A stretch of 47,991 nt of DNA, from contig CAKNKY010000018.1 of the NCBI GenBank assembly GCA_930987725.1, forward strand, positions 1 to 47,991. Direction: 5' to 3'. Below the pieces are notes generated by a model, which made no database searches, was not told the DNA's origin, and worked only from the letters and a program-made list of their open reading frames with translations. The position numbers and the translations under genes are program-made. Positions 15,243-23,458 of the stretch are shown piece by piece (the stretch's first letter is position 1; each line of letters begins with the position of its first letter). This DNA comes from an uncultured Anaeromassilibacillus sp. (GTDB taxonomy: Bacteria > Bacillota > Clostridia > Oscillospirales > Acutalibacteraceae).

Positions 15243-15411
15243 CTCATTTTTTTACAATCTGTGCATTTCAATATATCCAGTTTTCTTTTATGATAGTACC
15301 ACACCGCAAGGGAAAAGGCAAGAGCCGCAGGGCGGCCCGAAAATCCCGGCGGCATTCACAGCTCTGCCCTGAGCTGTGCAGCTGAGGGACAGTGAAAGGA
15401 AGGAATCTGTC
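15243..15411. promoter_or_regulatory. Divergent control region between the MocR-type regulator and the ECF gene
   Basis: An A/T-rich block (15243-15300) next to the regulator contains a TATGAT at 15289-15294 but no clear -35 box. On the other side, CACAGCTC-TGCCCT-GAGCTGTG (15357-15378) forms an 8-bp hairpin 34 bases before the ECF start. I could not identify paired MocR binding repeats with confidence. Confidence 0.45.
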
Positions 15412-16401
15412 ATGCGTATCAACACAACAAAAAAGAGCGGCGCCACCAACCTTGCCCTGACAGGCCTCATGGGCGCTCTTGTTATTGTCGGCACATTCAT
15501 CAGCATTCCAATCCCGGTGTTGGGCGATCGCACGATGATCGGGCTTGGCAATGTATTCTGCATCCTCTCCGGCCTGCTGCTCGGGCCTGTTTACGGAGGC
15601 CTATCGGCAGGCATCGGTTCCGGTGTATTTGACCTGGTGGGCGGCTGGGCCACCAGCGCTCCCACCACGCTGATCAACAAATTCATGATGGCCTTTGTCT
15701 GCGGCGTGATTGCGTGGTCCGGCAAGAGCGAAGGGAAAAAGCTGCCCCGCATCATCACGGGTGCAGTCTGCGGCTCTCTCACATACTGCGTGCTGTATCT
15801 GCTCAAATCCTTTATTGAGACGAGGCTGGAAGGGAACTCCGCAGAGGCGGCCGCCATTCTGCTCGGCACGAAGGCTGTCGCGACGATCGTGAACGCTGTC
15901 ATCGCGGATGTCATCGCCGTGCCGCTTTCCATCGGCATCCGCCGCTCCCTCGAATCAAACCGCATGTATCTTGGCCTCGTGGAGACTTCCACACAGCAGT
16001 TGGCCGGACATGATTTGCGCAGGATGACCGCATCGATTCTGCTTCTGGGGCAAGCGGTGCTTCAGATTGTCTGTGTGGCGGCTCTGCTGCCCAGTGCGCA
16101 AGCGGATGCAGCCGAAGCCGGCACCACCCTGGCAGGCTGGGCGTTCTGGTGTGCTGCGGCTTTCTCTGTGGTGCAGATTGTTTTCGCCGTCCTTCTGGCG
16201 CGCAAAGGGGCGAAAATGCTGCCGGAAGCAATGTTCTGCTGCATTGTTTCCCTGCTGCTCTCCCTGCTGTTCATCGTGTTTGCTGTTGCGCAGCCGCAAC
16301 TGACACAATATCTCCCCATCGGGATCATCTTCCTTGCGGTTCTCATTGCTTCCGTCGTGTTCCTTTCCCCTTCCGGGAAACAGGCGAACACAAAGGTATA
16401 A
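15412..16401 (+). CDS. ECF transporter S component with C-terminal membrane extension
   Basis: Substrate-binding membrane subunit of an energy-coupling factor vitamin transporter; the shared ATPase and T subunits would be encoded elsewhere. Residues 1-190 look like a normal S component: the opening LALTGLMGALVIVGTFISIPIPVLGDRTMIGLGN, the glycine-rich LLLGPVYGGLSAGIGSGVFDLVGG, and NKFMMAFVCGVIAW. S components are usually about 170-200 residues. This one has 329, with about four additional transmembrane segments from residue 205 onward, which I do not recognise. The ATG at 15412 follows GGAAGGA. Its divergent MocR/PdxR-type regulator suggests pyridoxine or a related B6 vitamer as substrate (PdxU-like), which is inference. 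Confidence 0.8.
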   Translation: MRINTTKKSGATNLALTGLMGALVIVGTFISIPIPVLGDRTMIGLGNVFCILSGLLLGPVYGGLSAGIGSGVFDLVGGWATSAPTTLINKFMMAFVCGVIAWSGKSEGKKLPRIITGAVCGSLTYCVLYLLKSFIETRLEGNSAEAAAILLGTKAVATIVNAVIADVIAVPLSIGIRRSLESNRMYLGLVETSTQQLAGHDLRRMTASILLLGQAVLQIVCVAALLPSAQADAAEAGTTLAGWAFWCAAAFSVVQIVFAVLLARKGAKMLPEAMFCCIVSLLLSLLFIVFAVAQPQLTQYLPIGIIFLAVLIASVVFLSPSGKQANTKV

Positions 16402-16427
16402 AAGTAGAATACCAAACGTTCATGCAG

Positions 16428-16461
16428 GACAGCCGTGGTTTGATCCGCGGCTGTCTTTTTT
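16428..16461 (+). terminator. Terminator after the ECF gene
   Basis: Stem GACAGCCG/CGGCTGTC (16428-16435 with 16448-16455), with a further GG/CC pairing inside, is followed by six T residues (16456-16461). Confidence 0.88.
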
Positions 16462-16534
16462 GTCATAAAACATTTACAAATGCGCAAAAGCCGCATGGGG
16501 CCTGCATTTCGGCTTTGCCGCCCGGAAATAATGA

Positions 16535-16563
16535 TTGCAGGAAAGAACGGAAACTGGTATAAT
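16535..16563 (+). promoter_or_regulatory. Promoter of the polysaccharide operon
   Basis: TTGCAG (16535-16540), a 17-base spacer and a perfect TATAAT (16558-16563). The leader to the wzy ATG would be about 70 bases. Confidence 0.72.
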
Positions 16564-16640
16564 TACTTTTATACAGCGCAATGAAAACGTGAAAAAACGC
16601 GGCTGTTTTGTGTTTTTGATAGAAAGGAATCCGTAAAGGC

Positions 16641-18164
16641 ATGATTCATTTTGAGAGGAAGACACTGCTGAGGGACACGCTCCTTTTCGGCCTTTCCCTG
16701 ACTTTGCTGATTGCGGCGACATTTTTCGCCTCATTCGGCGGCGATATGTGGTTTTCCCATGCGGCAAACACGGCGCTGGCCGGGACAGTGACACTCAACA
16801 TTGCGATGCTGGCCTATGTGTTCACAGACATTCGCCGCCGCATTTCCCTGCTGCTTTTCCAGGGGCCGTTCAACCTGCTTTTGTTCGGCCGTGTTTATGT
16901 ATCGTGGATCCGGGATTATGAAAACCGCCTTCAGCTTCTCGAAGGCAAAACCTTCGAATCGATCTACTGGTCGATTGAAGTCTTAGCCATCTCGCTGGCG
17001 GTCGTTTATCTTGCCTATCGGGCGGGCGGTTTCCTGCTGCGCCGCCGTGAGACGTCGCTTGCCACAGAGGGGGCGCGCCGGATTCTGGACAATCCCATCA
17101 TTCCGATTGTGCGTCAGTTGAGCCGCTGGGCGTTATACGTCAGTTCGCTGGCCTCCTTTTTTTCTCTCGGCAACACCATTCTTTTTGTGCTCCGGAACGG
17201 CTATCTCACCTCGTTTACGGAAACGGCCGGTGTTCCCTCGATTATCAGCCGGTTTTCCCTGTTTTTTACGCCGACATTTGCCGTTTTTCTGGCCACCATG
17301 CCGTCTCGCAGGCAGCTCCGCCTGCCTATGTGCGTGTATGGCGTGTATCTTCTCGCCTCGCTGTTCACAGGCCGCCGCAACACCATTGTGACAAACCTGT
17401 TGATGCTGGCGTTGTATGTTATTCTGCGCGATAATCTTTTGCCAAAGGAGAAGCGAATCCTCACAAAACGCCTTGTGGCACTTGTGTGCGTACTGGGCGT
17501 GGGCGGCATGTATCTGCTGCAGATGGTGGCCTATATCCGCTCCGGTTCGGCAGCCGGAGGATCTCTGCTGAACACGCTCGTGAGCTTCATTGATTCCCAG
17601 GGTGCGAGCTTCCGCGTGATGGTGAAAACATTTGACTACGGCGAATATCTCGACACAGCCAACGGGTGGCGGTATCTGTTCTTTCCGCTCGAACTTTTCC
17701 TGAATAACAATTCCATCGGGCAGTCCGTGTTTCACACCACTCCTATTCTCACGTTGCAGACGGCAGAATTTGCGGAGCACACGTACAGCTACTCCCATGT
17801 GATCACCTACCTGGTGGATCCTGCAAAGTTTTTGCGCGGCGAAGGCTTCGGCACCTGCTATGCTGCGGAAGCCTATGTGGCGTTCGGTATCGGCGGCGTG
17901 ATCGTCGTCAGCGCCGTGATTGGTCTTGCCTTCCGCTGGTTTTCCAGCATGCTCAGTCACTCGTGGCCTGCGGCGGCGCTCGGCCTAATCGCTGTGAGGA
18001 GTTTTGTGTATCTGCCGCGAAACTATGCCCTGATCTGGATCACAGATGTGTTTAATATCACATATCTATGCTTTATCCTGGGACTTTACCTGGCGGCACA
18101 ACTTCTTCTCTTTCTCGGCACGCGTCTGCGCAAAGCCCCGGTTCCTCCGGAGGTGAGTCCATGA
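16641..18164 (+). CDS. wzy: Wzy-type polysaccharide polymerase
   Basis: Polytopic membrane protein of 507 residues with about twelve hydrophobic segments and a large extracytoplasmic region (about 330-400). It resembles O-antigen/capsule polymerases of the Wzy class, which join lipid-linked repeat units on the outer face of the membrane. Characteristic is the charged patch after a membrane segment, LLASLFTGRRNTIVTNLLMLAL, typical of this polymerase class. The ATG is preceded by AAAGGA. It is first in an operon; its stop overlaps the next start in an ATGA. Polymerases of this type are too divergent for substrate prediction. Confidence 0.78.
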   Translation: MIHFERKTLLRDTLLFGLSLTLLIAATFFASFGGDMWFSHAANTALAGTVTLNIAMLAYVFTDIRRRISLLLFQGPFNLLLFGRVYVSWIRDYENRLQLLEGKTFESIYWSIEVLAISLAVVYLAYRAGGFLLRRRETSLATEGARRILDNPIIPIVRQLSRWALYVSSLASFFSLGNTILFVLRNGYLTSFTETAGVPSIISRFSLFFTPTFAVFLATMPSRRQLRLPMCVYGVYLLASLFTGRRNTIVTNLLMLALYVILRDNLLPKEKRILTKRLVALVCVLGVGGMYLLQMVAYIRSGSAAGGSLLNTLVSFIDSQGASFRVMVKTFDYGEYLDTANGWRYLFFPLELFLNNNSIGQSVFHTTPILTLQTAEFAEHTYSYSHVITYLVDPAKFLRGEGFGTCYAAEAYVAFGIGGVIVVSAVIGLAFRWFSSMLSHSWPAAALGLIAVRSFVYLPRNYALIWITDVFNITYLCFILGLYLAAQLLLFLGTRLRKAPVPPEVSP

Positions 18165-19477
18165 ATAAAAAAAGGGGAGGCGTCCTGCAGGATGCCCTGA
18201 GCACCTTCGGTACCAATGCATTTGGCGCCGTGCTGGCGCTTATTTCAAGCTTCTGCATCATGCCGGTTCTCGATCCCGGCGAAAGCGGTCTCATCACACA
18301 GAATCAGATGGTGGGCAGCGCTCTGTTTACTCTTCTCTCCTTCAGCGTGAACTCCTCGATGATCTACTACGTTTCGCGCTGCAAGCTGAAAAATGTGGTG
18401 CGCTCCATCAAGCGTGTGTCTGTGGCGCTTACGCTTCTCATCGCTGCCGTGGGCGCTGTCGTTGTGCTGATGCTGCGTGACAGCTATTTTGCGGATACGG
18501 CCACGCTGTACTGCATTTGTGCTGTCGCCTACGGCGTGTTTTCGTTTGTCTCCAATGTTTTTCTTGCCATTTTGCGCGGGGAAAACAAATTCCGTGTCTA
18601 TAACCTTATCAATCTCATGCAGCGTGTCCTGACAACAGCGTTTTCACTCACTGTATTTATCTGGCCGACGGCTGCTGTGATTGTGTCCGGCAGCATTTTT
18701 ACGCTGCTTCTCTCGATTGTGCTGGCTTATGCTTCCATCCGTCATATTTCCTATGCGCAGGACACGCCTGCCCCCGAAAATGACAGGGAGGTTTCCAGCG
18801 GCGAACTGCTCCGCTACAGCATGAAGGCACACGTTTCCAATGTGCTCACGTTTGCCAACACAAATGTGAGTTCCATTATTCTGAAGGCGAACAACGGGCT
18901 CACGGACTTCGGCGTGTTCACGAAAGCGTACACCATTGTGCAGCAGATTTGGATCTTGCCCGATGCCGTGAGTATGGTCATCATGTCCCGGATTGCCGCC
19001 ATGACGGACACAAAGGACAAAACAAAGTTGGCCACGCTTTCCTGCAAGCTTGTGTCGTATCTGACGCTGGTTTGCCTGCCGCTTGTTGTAGTGGCAGCCG
19101 AGATTTTCATTCCTATCCTGTTCCCGAAATATGTGGACTGCATTGACCCGCTGAAAATTCTCACAGTGGGAAGCTTCTTTATCACATATTCGAAAGTGCT
19201 GTCCAACTCCATCGCCGCTTACGGAAAGCCTGAGCTCAACATTATCTCCACTGCCGTGGGTGTTGTGCTGAATTTGGGGCTCAGTCTTGTGCTTATTCCT
19301 CATCTTCTCGTAGCAGGTGCGGCCCTTGCCACTTCCATTTCTCTGACAGCTCAGGGCCTGACTGCTGTTATCATTTTCTGCGTCTATACAAAAACGCCGT
19401 TTTACCGCCTGATCATTCCCACACGGGATGAGATCGCTCTGGCGGCCGGTATTTTGAAAAGAGGGAAGCGGACATGA
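18161..19477 (+). CDS. wzx: Wzx-type flippase (MOP superfamily)
   Basis: Membrane protein of 438 residues with 12-14 hydrophobic helices, a length and pattern typical of Wzx flippases, which move lipid-linked oligosaccharide units across the membrane. The N-terminus (DALSTFGTNAFGAVLALISSFCIMPVLDPGESGLI) and the middle stretch GVFTKAYTIVQQIWILPDAVSMVIMSRIA correspond to conserved parts of the family. The ATG at 18161 overlaps the wzy stop (ATGA) and has GGAGGTGA upstream, a strong coupled start. It ends by overlapping the next gene in another ATGA. The repeat unit it carries cannot be told from the sequence. Confidence 0.85.
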   Translation: MNKKRGGVLQDALSTFGTNAFGAVLALISSFCIMPVLDPGESGLITQNQMVGSALFTLLSFSVNSSMIYYVSRCKLKNVVRSIKRVSVALTLLIAAVGAVVVLMLRDSYFADTATLYCICAVAYGVFSFVSNVFLAILRGENKFRVYNLINLMQRVLTTAFSLTVFIWPTAAVIVSGSIFTLLLSIVLAYASIRHISYAQDTPAPENDREVSSGELLRYSMKAHVSNVLTFANTNVSSIILKANNGLTDFGVFTKAYTIVQQIWILPDAVSMVIMSRIAAMTDTKDKTKLATLSCKLVSYLTLVCLPLVVVAAEIFIPILFPKYVDCIDPLKILTVGSFFITYSKVLSNSIAAYGKPELNIISTAVGVVLNLGLSLVLIPHLLVAGAALATSISLTAQGLTAVIIFCVYTKTPFYRLIIPTRDEIALAAGILKRGKRT

Positions 19478-20733
19478 GACAACTCTTGCTTTTGACAACC
19501 TCTTTCCCGTTTGGCAATGGGGAGGATTTTCTCACAGAAGAATTGCGCCGAGCTTCCGGCTTTGACGGCGTCGTCATCTGCGCCTGCCATGCCGGACAAG
19601 AGGCGGAACAGACAAAACCTGTGCCGTCGGGCATGCATGTGATTCGCCTGCGGGCCGAACCTTCCTCTGTCTCCTATGCCTCCATTCCTTTGCACCCGGA
19701 AATGTGGAGCGAAGCGCTCCGTGTCTTGTTCCGCGGGCGCAGTGTGAGCGGGAGGCTGCATGAGCTGGCTTTTTTCCGCCGGAAGGTGCAGGCCGTGTTT
19801 GCCGCTCTGCAGCGGCAAGTTTCTTCCTTTTTGCCGGCGGACGAGATTGTGATTTACAGCTACTGGTTCTATGACGCGGCCATGGCTGGGGCGCTGTTTG
19901 CGGAAAAGCTCCGTGCGCAGGGGAAAACCGTGCGGCTGATTTCCCGTGCACATGGATTCGATGCCTTCCCGGAACGCTCTCCTTATCAATATTTGCCGTT
20001 CCGCCGTTTTCTTTTGAACCGGTATGACGCTGTTCGCCCCTGCTCCCCTGCTGCCGCACGCGCTGTGCGGGATGCCTATTCTGCACGGGCGAAAAAAGTA
20101 CGTGTTTCATTCCTCGGCACGGTTGACCACGGCTGCCCGTTCGGTTCACGGGGGCCCGTGTTCCATGTGGTATCCTGTTCCTATCTTGTTCCCGTGAAAC
20201 GGCTAACACTTCTCATGGAAGCACTGGGCAAGACAACGATTCCTGTGCGCTGGACACATATTGGCGGAGGGCCTCAGGAAGCAGAGATCCGGGCAGCGGC
20301 GCAAACATTGCCGGAAAATGTTCAGTGGGAATTGACAGGCCCCATGCCAAACGAAGAATTGATGGCCTTTTATGGTTCCACCCCCGTTTCCTGCCTGGTC
20401 AATGTGAGCTCCAGCGAAGGGCTCCCCGTTTCTTTGATGGAAGCTTGCTCCTTCGGCATTCCCTGTATTGCTACGGAGGTGGGCGGCACGCCGGAGGTGG
20501 TGCACGACGGCGTGACCGGTTTTCTGCTCGGGAAAAACCCGAAGGCAGCCGACATTGCCGCAGCCATAGAAAAAATGAGCCGCCTGCCAGAGGAACAGTA
20601 TTCCGCCATGTGCCGTGCGGCAAGGCGGCTTTGGGAGGACAAGTTCAACGCTGACCGGAACTATGAGAAATTTTATCGGGAACTTGCGGCACTTTTGACG
20701 GAAACAATCTCAGGACAGGAGGGAACGTCTTGA
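19474..20733 (+). CDS. Family 4 glycosyltransferase
   Basis: Retaining GT-B glycosyltransferase of 419 residues, cytosolic and probably membrane-associated. The N-terminal Rossmann domain begins RQLLLLTTSFPFGNGEDF. The C-terminal donor-binding domain contains VSCSYLVPVKRLTLLMEAL, HIGGGPQEAEI and the diagnostic EX7E-like segment SSSEGLPVSLMEACSFGIPCIATEVGG, followed by VHDGVTGFLL. It would add one sugar to the lipid-linked repeat unit. The start overlaps the flippase stop (ATGA) and its own stop overlaps the next TTG start, so four genes are translationally linked in a row. Confidence 0.9.
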   Translation: MRQLLLLTTSFPFGNGEDFLTEELRRASGFDGVVICACHAGQEAEQTKPVPSGMHVIRLRAEPSSVSYASIPLHPEMWSEALRVLFRGRSVSGRLHELAFFRRKVQAVFAALQRQVSSFLPADEIVIYSYWFYDAAMAGALFAEKLRAQGKTVRLISRAHGFDAFPERSPYQYLPFRRFLLNRYDAVRPCSPAAARAVRDAYSARAKKVRVSFLGTVDHGCPFGSRGPVFHVVSCSYLVPVKRLTLLMEALGKTTIPVRWTHIGGGPQEAEIRAAAQTLPENVQWELTGPMPNEELMAFYGSTPVSCLVNVSSSEGLPVSLMEACSFGIPCIATEVGGTPEVVHDGVTGFLLGKNPKAADIAAAIEKMSRLPEEQYSAMCRAARRLWEDKFNADRNYEKFYRELAALLTETISGQEGTS

Positions 20734-21911
20734 GCAAAAAGAAAAAATTCCTGTATGCCTCCACCGTTTCCACGGCGATGCAGTATTCCGGCATTCTGCG
20801 GAAAGTGGCAGGCCAGACGGCCGGCATGACCCGCCTGGGCTGGGACGCTGCTTACACCTGTGTCGAAGAAAACTGTCTGCTCAAACGGGGCGGCAGATCA
20901 GAACAGCGGTATCCCTTCCCTGCCTGTGCCAGATGGTCGGACCAACAGGAACAGATCGCCAAAAAAATTGGGACCATTCTGCGGGATGAGCCATGTGATT
21001 TGATCTATATCAAGGGATTTCTCACGAATCCCTACCATGCGATGATTGCCAAAGCCGCGAAAGCAGCAAACCCTGCCTGCAAGGTTGTGTTCGAGGTTGC
21101 AACATTCCCTTATTGGGGGGAATACAAGCGCTTTTTCCGGATAGACCTCAAGGAAAGGAATCCTCGCTCGTTTTTGGGGCACGGGCGCGAGGTGGCCCAG
21201 CACGTTTTCACGACCATGACCTTTTCCCGGTATGTCGATGCGGTTGTCACATTTGGAGAACAGACGGATCGCCTGTGGCGGATTCCGGCAATAAATGTGG
21301 ACAACGGTGTGGATGTGGAGGCCATCCCTCTGCGGGAAGACCGGGCACCGCGTGACAGTATTCATCTGCTCGGCGTCGTCGGTACGTCCGTAGTGCATGG
21401 CTATGAGCGTGTGCTTGATGGCATGGCCGCGTATAAAAAGCAGGATGGTGCAATGCCTGTCTTTTTTCGTGTTGTGGGAAACAATGAAACCATCGGGGCT
21501 TTGCGAGATTTGGCTGCTTCTCTCGGGCTTTCCGATTGTGTGGAATTTCTCGGCTATAAAAATGCCGCTGAGCTTGCGGAACTGTACTGCGAAAGCGATG
21601 TGGGCATTTCCCCCCTGGCAGAATACAAGGTTGGGCTGAACCGCCTCTCCCCGTTGAAATCGCGGGAGTATCTGGCTGCCGGCCTGCCGCTTTTCTTCGC
21701 CTACGAAGATCAATATCTCACGGAAGATCTTCCCTTTGTGCGAATTTTTCCAAACGATCCCAGCCCCATTGATATCGGCAAAGTGGTGTCTTTCGTCCTC
21801 TCCTGCAGGACGGATCCTTCCCTGCCGCAGCGGGAACGGCAATTTGCGAAAGAACATTTCGACTGGGAAATCATCATGAAACAGATTCTGGATTTCGCAG
21901 GCCAGGCATAA
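20730..21911 (+). CDS. GT-B glycosyltransferase, polysaccharide cluster
   Basis: Second glycosyltransferase-like protein, 393 residues. N-terminal half: FLYASTVSTAMQYSG, then LIYIKGFLTNPYHAMI. C-terminal half: LLGVVGTSVVHGYERVLDGMAAY, FFRVVGNN, CVEFLGYKNAAELAELYCESDVGISPLAEYKVGLNRLSPLKSREYLAAGLPLFF. The latter corresponds to the donor-binding end of GT-B enzymes, with the acidic pair altered (the usual EGxxxxxxE reads as LKSREYLAAGLP). It starts with TTG at 20730, overlapping the previous stop as TTGA, with GGAGGG seven bases upstream. Acceptor and donor are unknown. Confidence 0.83.
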   Translation: MSKKKKFLYASTVSTAMQYSGILRKVAGQTAGMTRLGWDAAYTCVEENCLLKRGGRSEQRYPFPACARWSDQQEQIAKKIGTILRDEPCDLIYIKGFLTNPYHAMIAKAAKAANPACKVVFEVATFPYWGEYKRFFRIDLKERNPRSFLGHGREVAQHVFTTMTFSRYVDAVVTFGEQTDRLWRIPAINVDNGVDVEAIPLREDRAPRDSIHLLGVVGTSVVHGYERVLDGMAAYKKQDGAMPVFFRVVGNNETIGALRDLAASLGLSDCVEFLGYKNAAELAELYCESDVGISPLAEYKVGLNRLSPLKSREYLAAGLPLFFAYEDQYLTEDLPFVRIFPNDPSPIDIGKVVSFVLSCRTDPSLPQRERQFAKEHFDWEIIMKQILDFAGQA

Positions 21912-21973
21912 ACCGAAATCGAACATTTTGACGCCGCCCTAAGGCGGAACATTACAAAACTGGAGGGCTTCTA

Positions 21974-23236
21974 ATGGAGTTATATCTTTCTTTTTCAGAG
22001 ATTCTGCGTTTTTTCAAGCGCCATCTCTGGAAGTTTGCCGTTCTCACTGTCGCGTGCGGCGTTCTTCTTGGCGTTCTGTCGCTGAAAAGCTTTCAGCGTG
22101 TATACAGCGCCACCAGCACCATTTTGGTGGCCTGCACCATTGACAACAACGCCTCCCCCGATTACAGCAACCAGTATGCCAGCATGCTGAATGTGCGCCT
22201 GCAGGCTGCTGTTGCCATGGCCGATCTGGAAGATTTCCGCGTAGCCGTGGCGGAACGTGCCGGTGTGGAGGAATCCTCTCTGAACAGCATTACCGCGAGT
22301 CAGGTTTCCACCTCTACGCTCGTGGATCTCACGATTTCCACGGGGGACCGCGATCATGCGGCAGCTCTGGCTGACGCGGCTGCCGAGGAGATGGCCGATC
22401 AGCTGGAAGCCATTTACCCAACTCCCCCGATTCAGGTGCACGTGACAAACCATGCGGAAACGCCTGCGGAGCAATCTGCGCGCAGCTCTGTGATGAAGAG
22501 CGGAATTCTGGGCATTGTGCTCGGCATCATTCTCTCACTTTGCATCGGCCTGGCCATCCTTCTTCTGGATCACACCATGCGCGACGGCACCTATGTTTCC
22601 AACAGCCTCAAGCTTCCGTTCCTTGGCGCTTTGAGTGCAAAAGCCGGAGAACAGCGCAAGCAAGATGAATTTCGCGCGTTGCGCGCGTCCGTGTTCCAAC
22701 AGACAAAAGGACACGGAAGTGTCCTCTTTACTCCTGTTCACACGAAGAAGGGGGCCGGCAGCACAGCGGCCGGTCTCGCAAAAGCCATGACGCTCACCGG
22801 AAAAACCGTTCTTCTCGTGGAGGCGGATTTCTCCGGAAACGCGCTCTCTGGTCAGCTGGACGCCGGTGCTTCCCAGGGCCTCGCCGCCATTCTGGAAGGT
22901 ACAACTTCACTGAAGGAAGCCGCCGTGCCGACCGGAACAAAGGGTCTTTCTTTCCTGCCATGCGGCAAGGCTTTCGGGAATTCCGCCGACTTAGTGGCAT
23001 CCCGTGCTTTCTCGGAATTTCTTTATGACGCTGCGGAACAGTATGACTATGTTCTCTGTGTTCTCCCGGGCGAGGAGGAAATGCCCGATGCGGACAATGC
23101 TGCTCCGGCTGCCTCTGCTGTTGTGCTTGTGGCAGAGTATGGGAAAACGCCGTTCCGGAACTTTGAAAAGAGCCTGAACCGCCTGCGCACTGCCGGCGGC
23201 AATATTTCCGGTTTTGTGATGACAAACGTGCAATGA
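21974..23236 (+). CDS. Wzz-like chain-length protein fused to a degenerate tyrosine-kinase domain
   Basis: Polysaccharide co-polymerase of 420 residues. The Wzz part has transmembrane helices at about 20-38 and 176-198 enclosing an extracytoplasmic domain. The cytoplasmic part begins with the BY-kinase landmark EFRALRASVFQ (232-241), but its nucleotide site is altered. Where BY-kinases have PGEGKS/T, this has TKKGAGSTAAGLA (257-269), with no lysine before Ser/Thr. Walker A' keeps an Asp (VEADF, 282-286), whereas the Walker B position reads DYVLCVLPG without its Asp. There is no C-terminal tyrosine cluster. It is therefore probably a pseudokinase that acts as a scaffold. It lies 62 bases after the last glycosyltransferase and ends the operon. 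Confidence 0.85.
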   Translation: MELYLSFSEILRFFKRHLWKFAVLTVACGVLLGVLSLKSFQRVYSATSTILVACTIDNNASPDYSNQYASMLNVRLQAAVAMADLEDFRVAVAERAGVEESSLNSITASQVSTSTLVDLTISTGDRDHAAALADAAAEEMADQLEAIYPTPPIQVHVTNHAETPAEQSARSSVMKSGILGIVLGIILSLCIGLAILLLDHTMRDGTYVSNSLKLPFLGALSAKAGEQRKQDEFRALRASVFQQTKGHGSVLFTPVHTKKGAGSTAAGLAKAMTLTGKTVLLVEADFSGNALSGQLDAGASQGLAAILEGTTSLKEAAVPTGTKGLSFLPCGKAFGNSADLVASRAFSEFLYDAAEQYDYVLCVLPGEEEMPDADNAAPAASAVVLVAEYGKTPFRNFEKSLNRLRTAGGNISGFVMTNVQ

Positions 23237-23264
23237 CTTTGAAATAATCGGTATCTCACTTTTG

Positions 23265-23304
23265 ACGCCTGCTGCGCAGATCAACTGTTGCAGCAGGCGT
23301 TTTT
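23265..23304 (+). terminator. Terminator of the polysaccharide operon
   Basis: An 11-bp perfect stem, ACGCCTGCTGC (23265-23275) with GCAGCAGGCGT (23290-23300), is followed by T residues through 23304. It lies about 30 bases after the Wzz-like stop. Confidence 0.88.
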
Positions 23305-23391
23305 CGATGCAAATGGAGAGAATCCGGTGCTTGTCGTCTCACCTCCGTTTGATTGGGAAACAAGTAAAATCTGGAAGGAAACAGAAGGCTC

Positions 23392-23441
23392 TTGACTTTG
23401 GAATCGAACATGTGTATCATAATAATAGAACATATATTCTA
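23392..23441 (+). promoter_or_regulatory. Promoter with LexA-like dyad for the radical SAM gene
   Basis: TTGACT (23392-23397), a 17-base spacer and TATCAT (23415-23420) form a clear promoter. At the expected start point lies the dyad TAGAA-N6-TTCTA (23426-23441), which contains GAAC-ATAT-ATTC. This is one base from the GAAC-N4-GTTC core of Firmicutes LexA sites. A further half site, CGAACATGTG, lies between -35 and -10. SOS control is inference. Confidence 0.62.
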
Positions 23442-23458
23442 TTTTGGAGGGATTTTCC

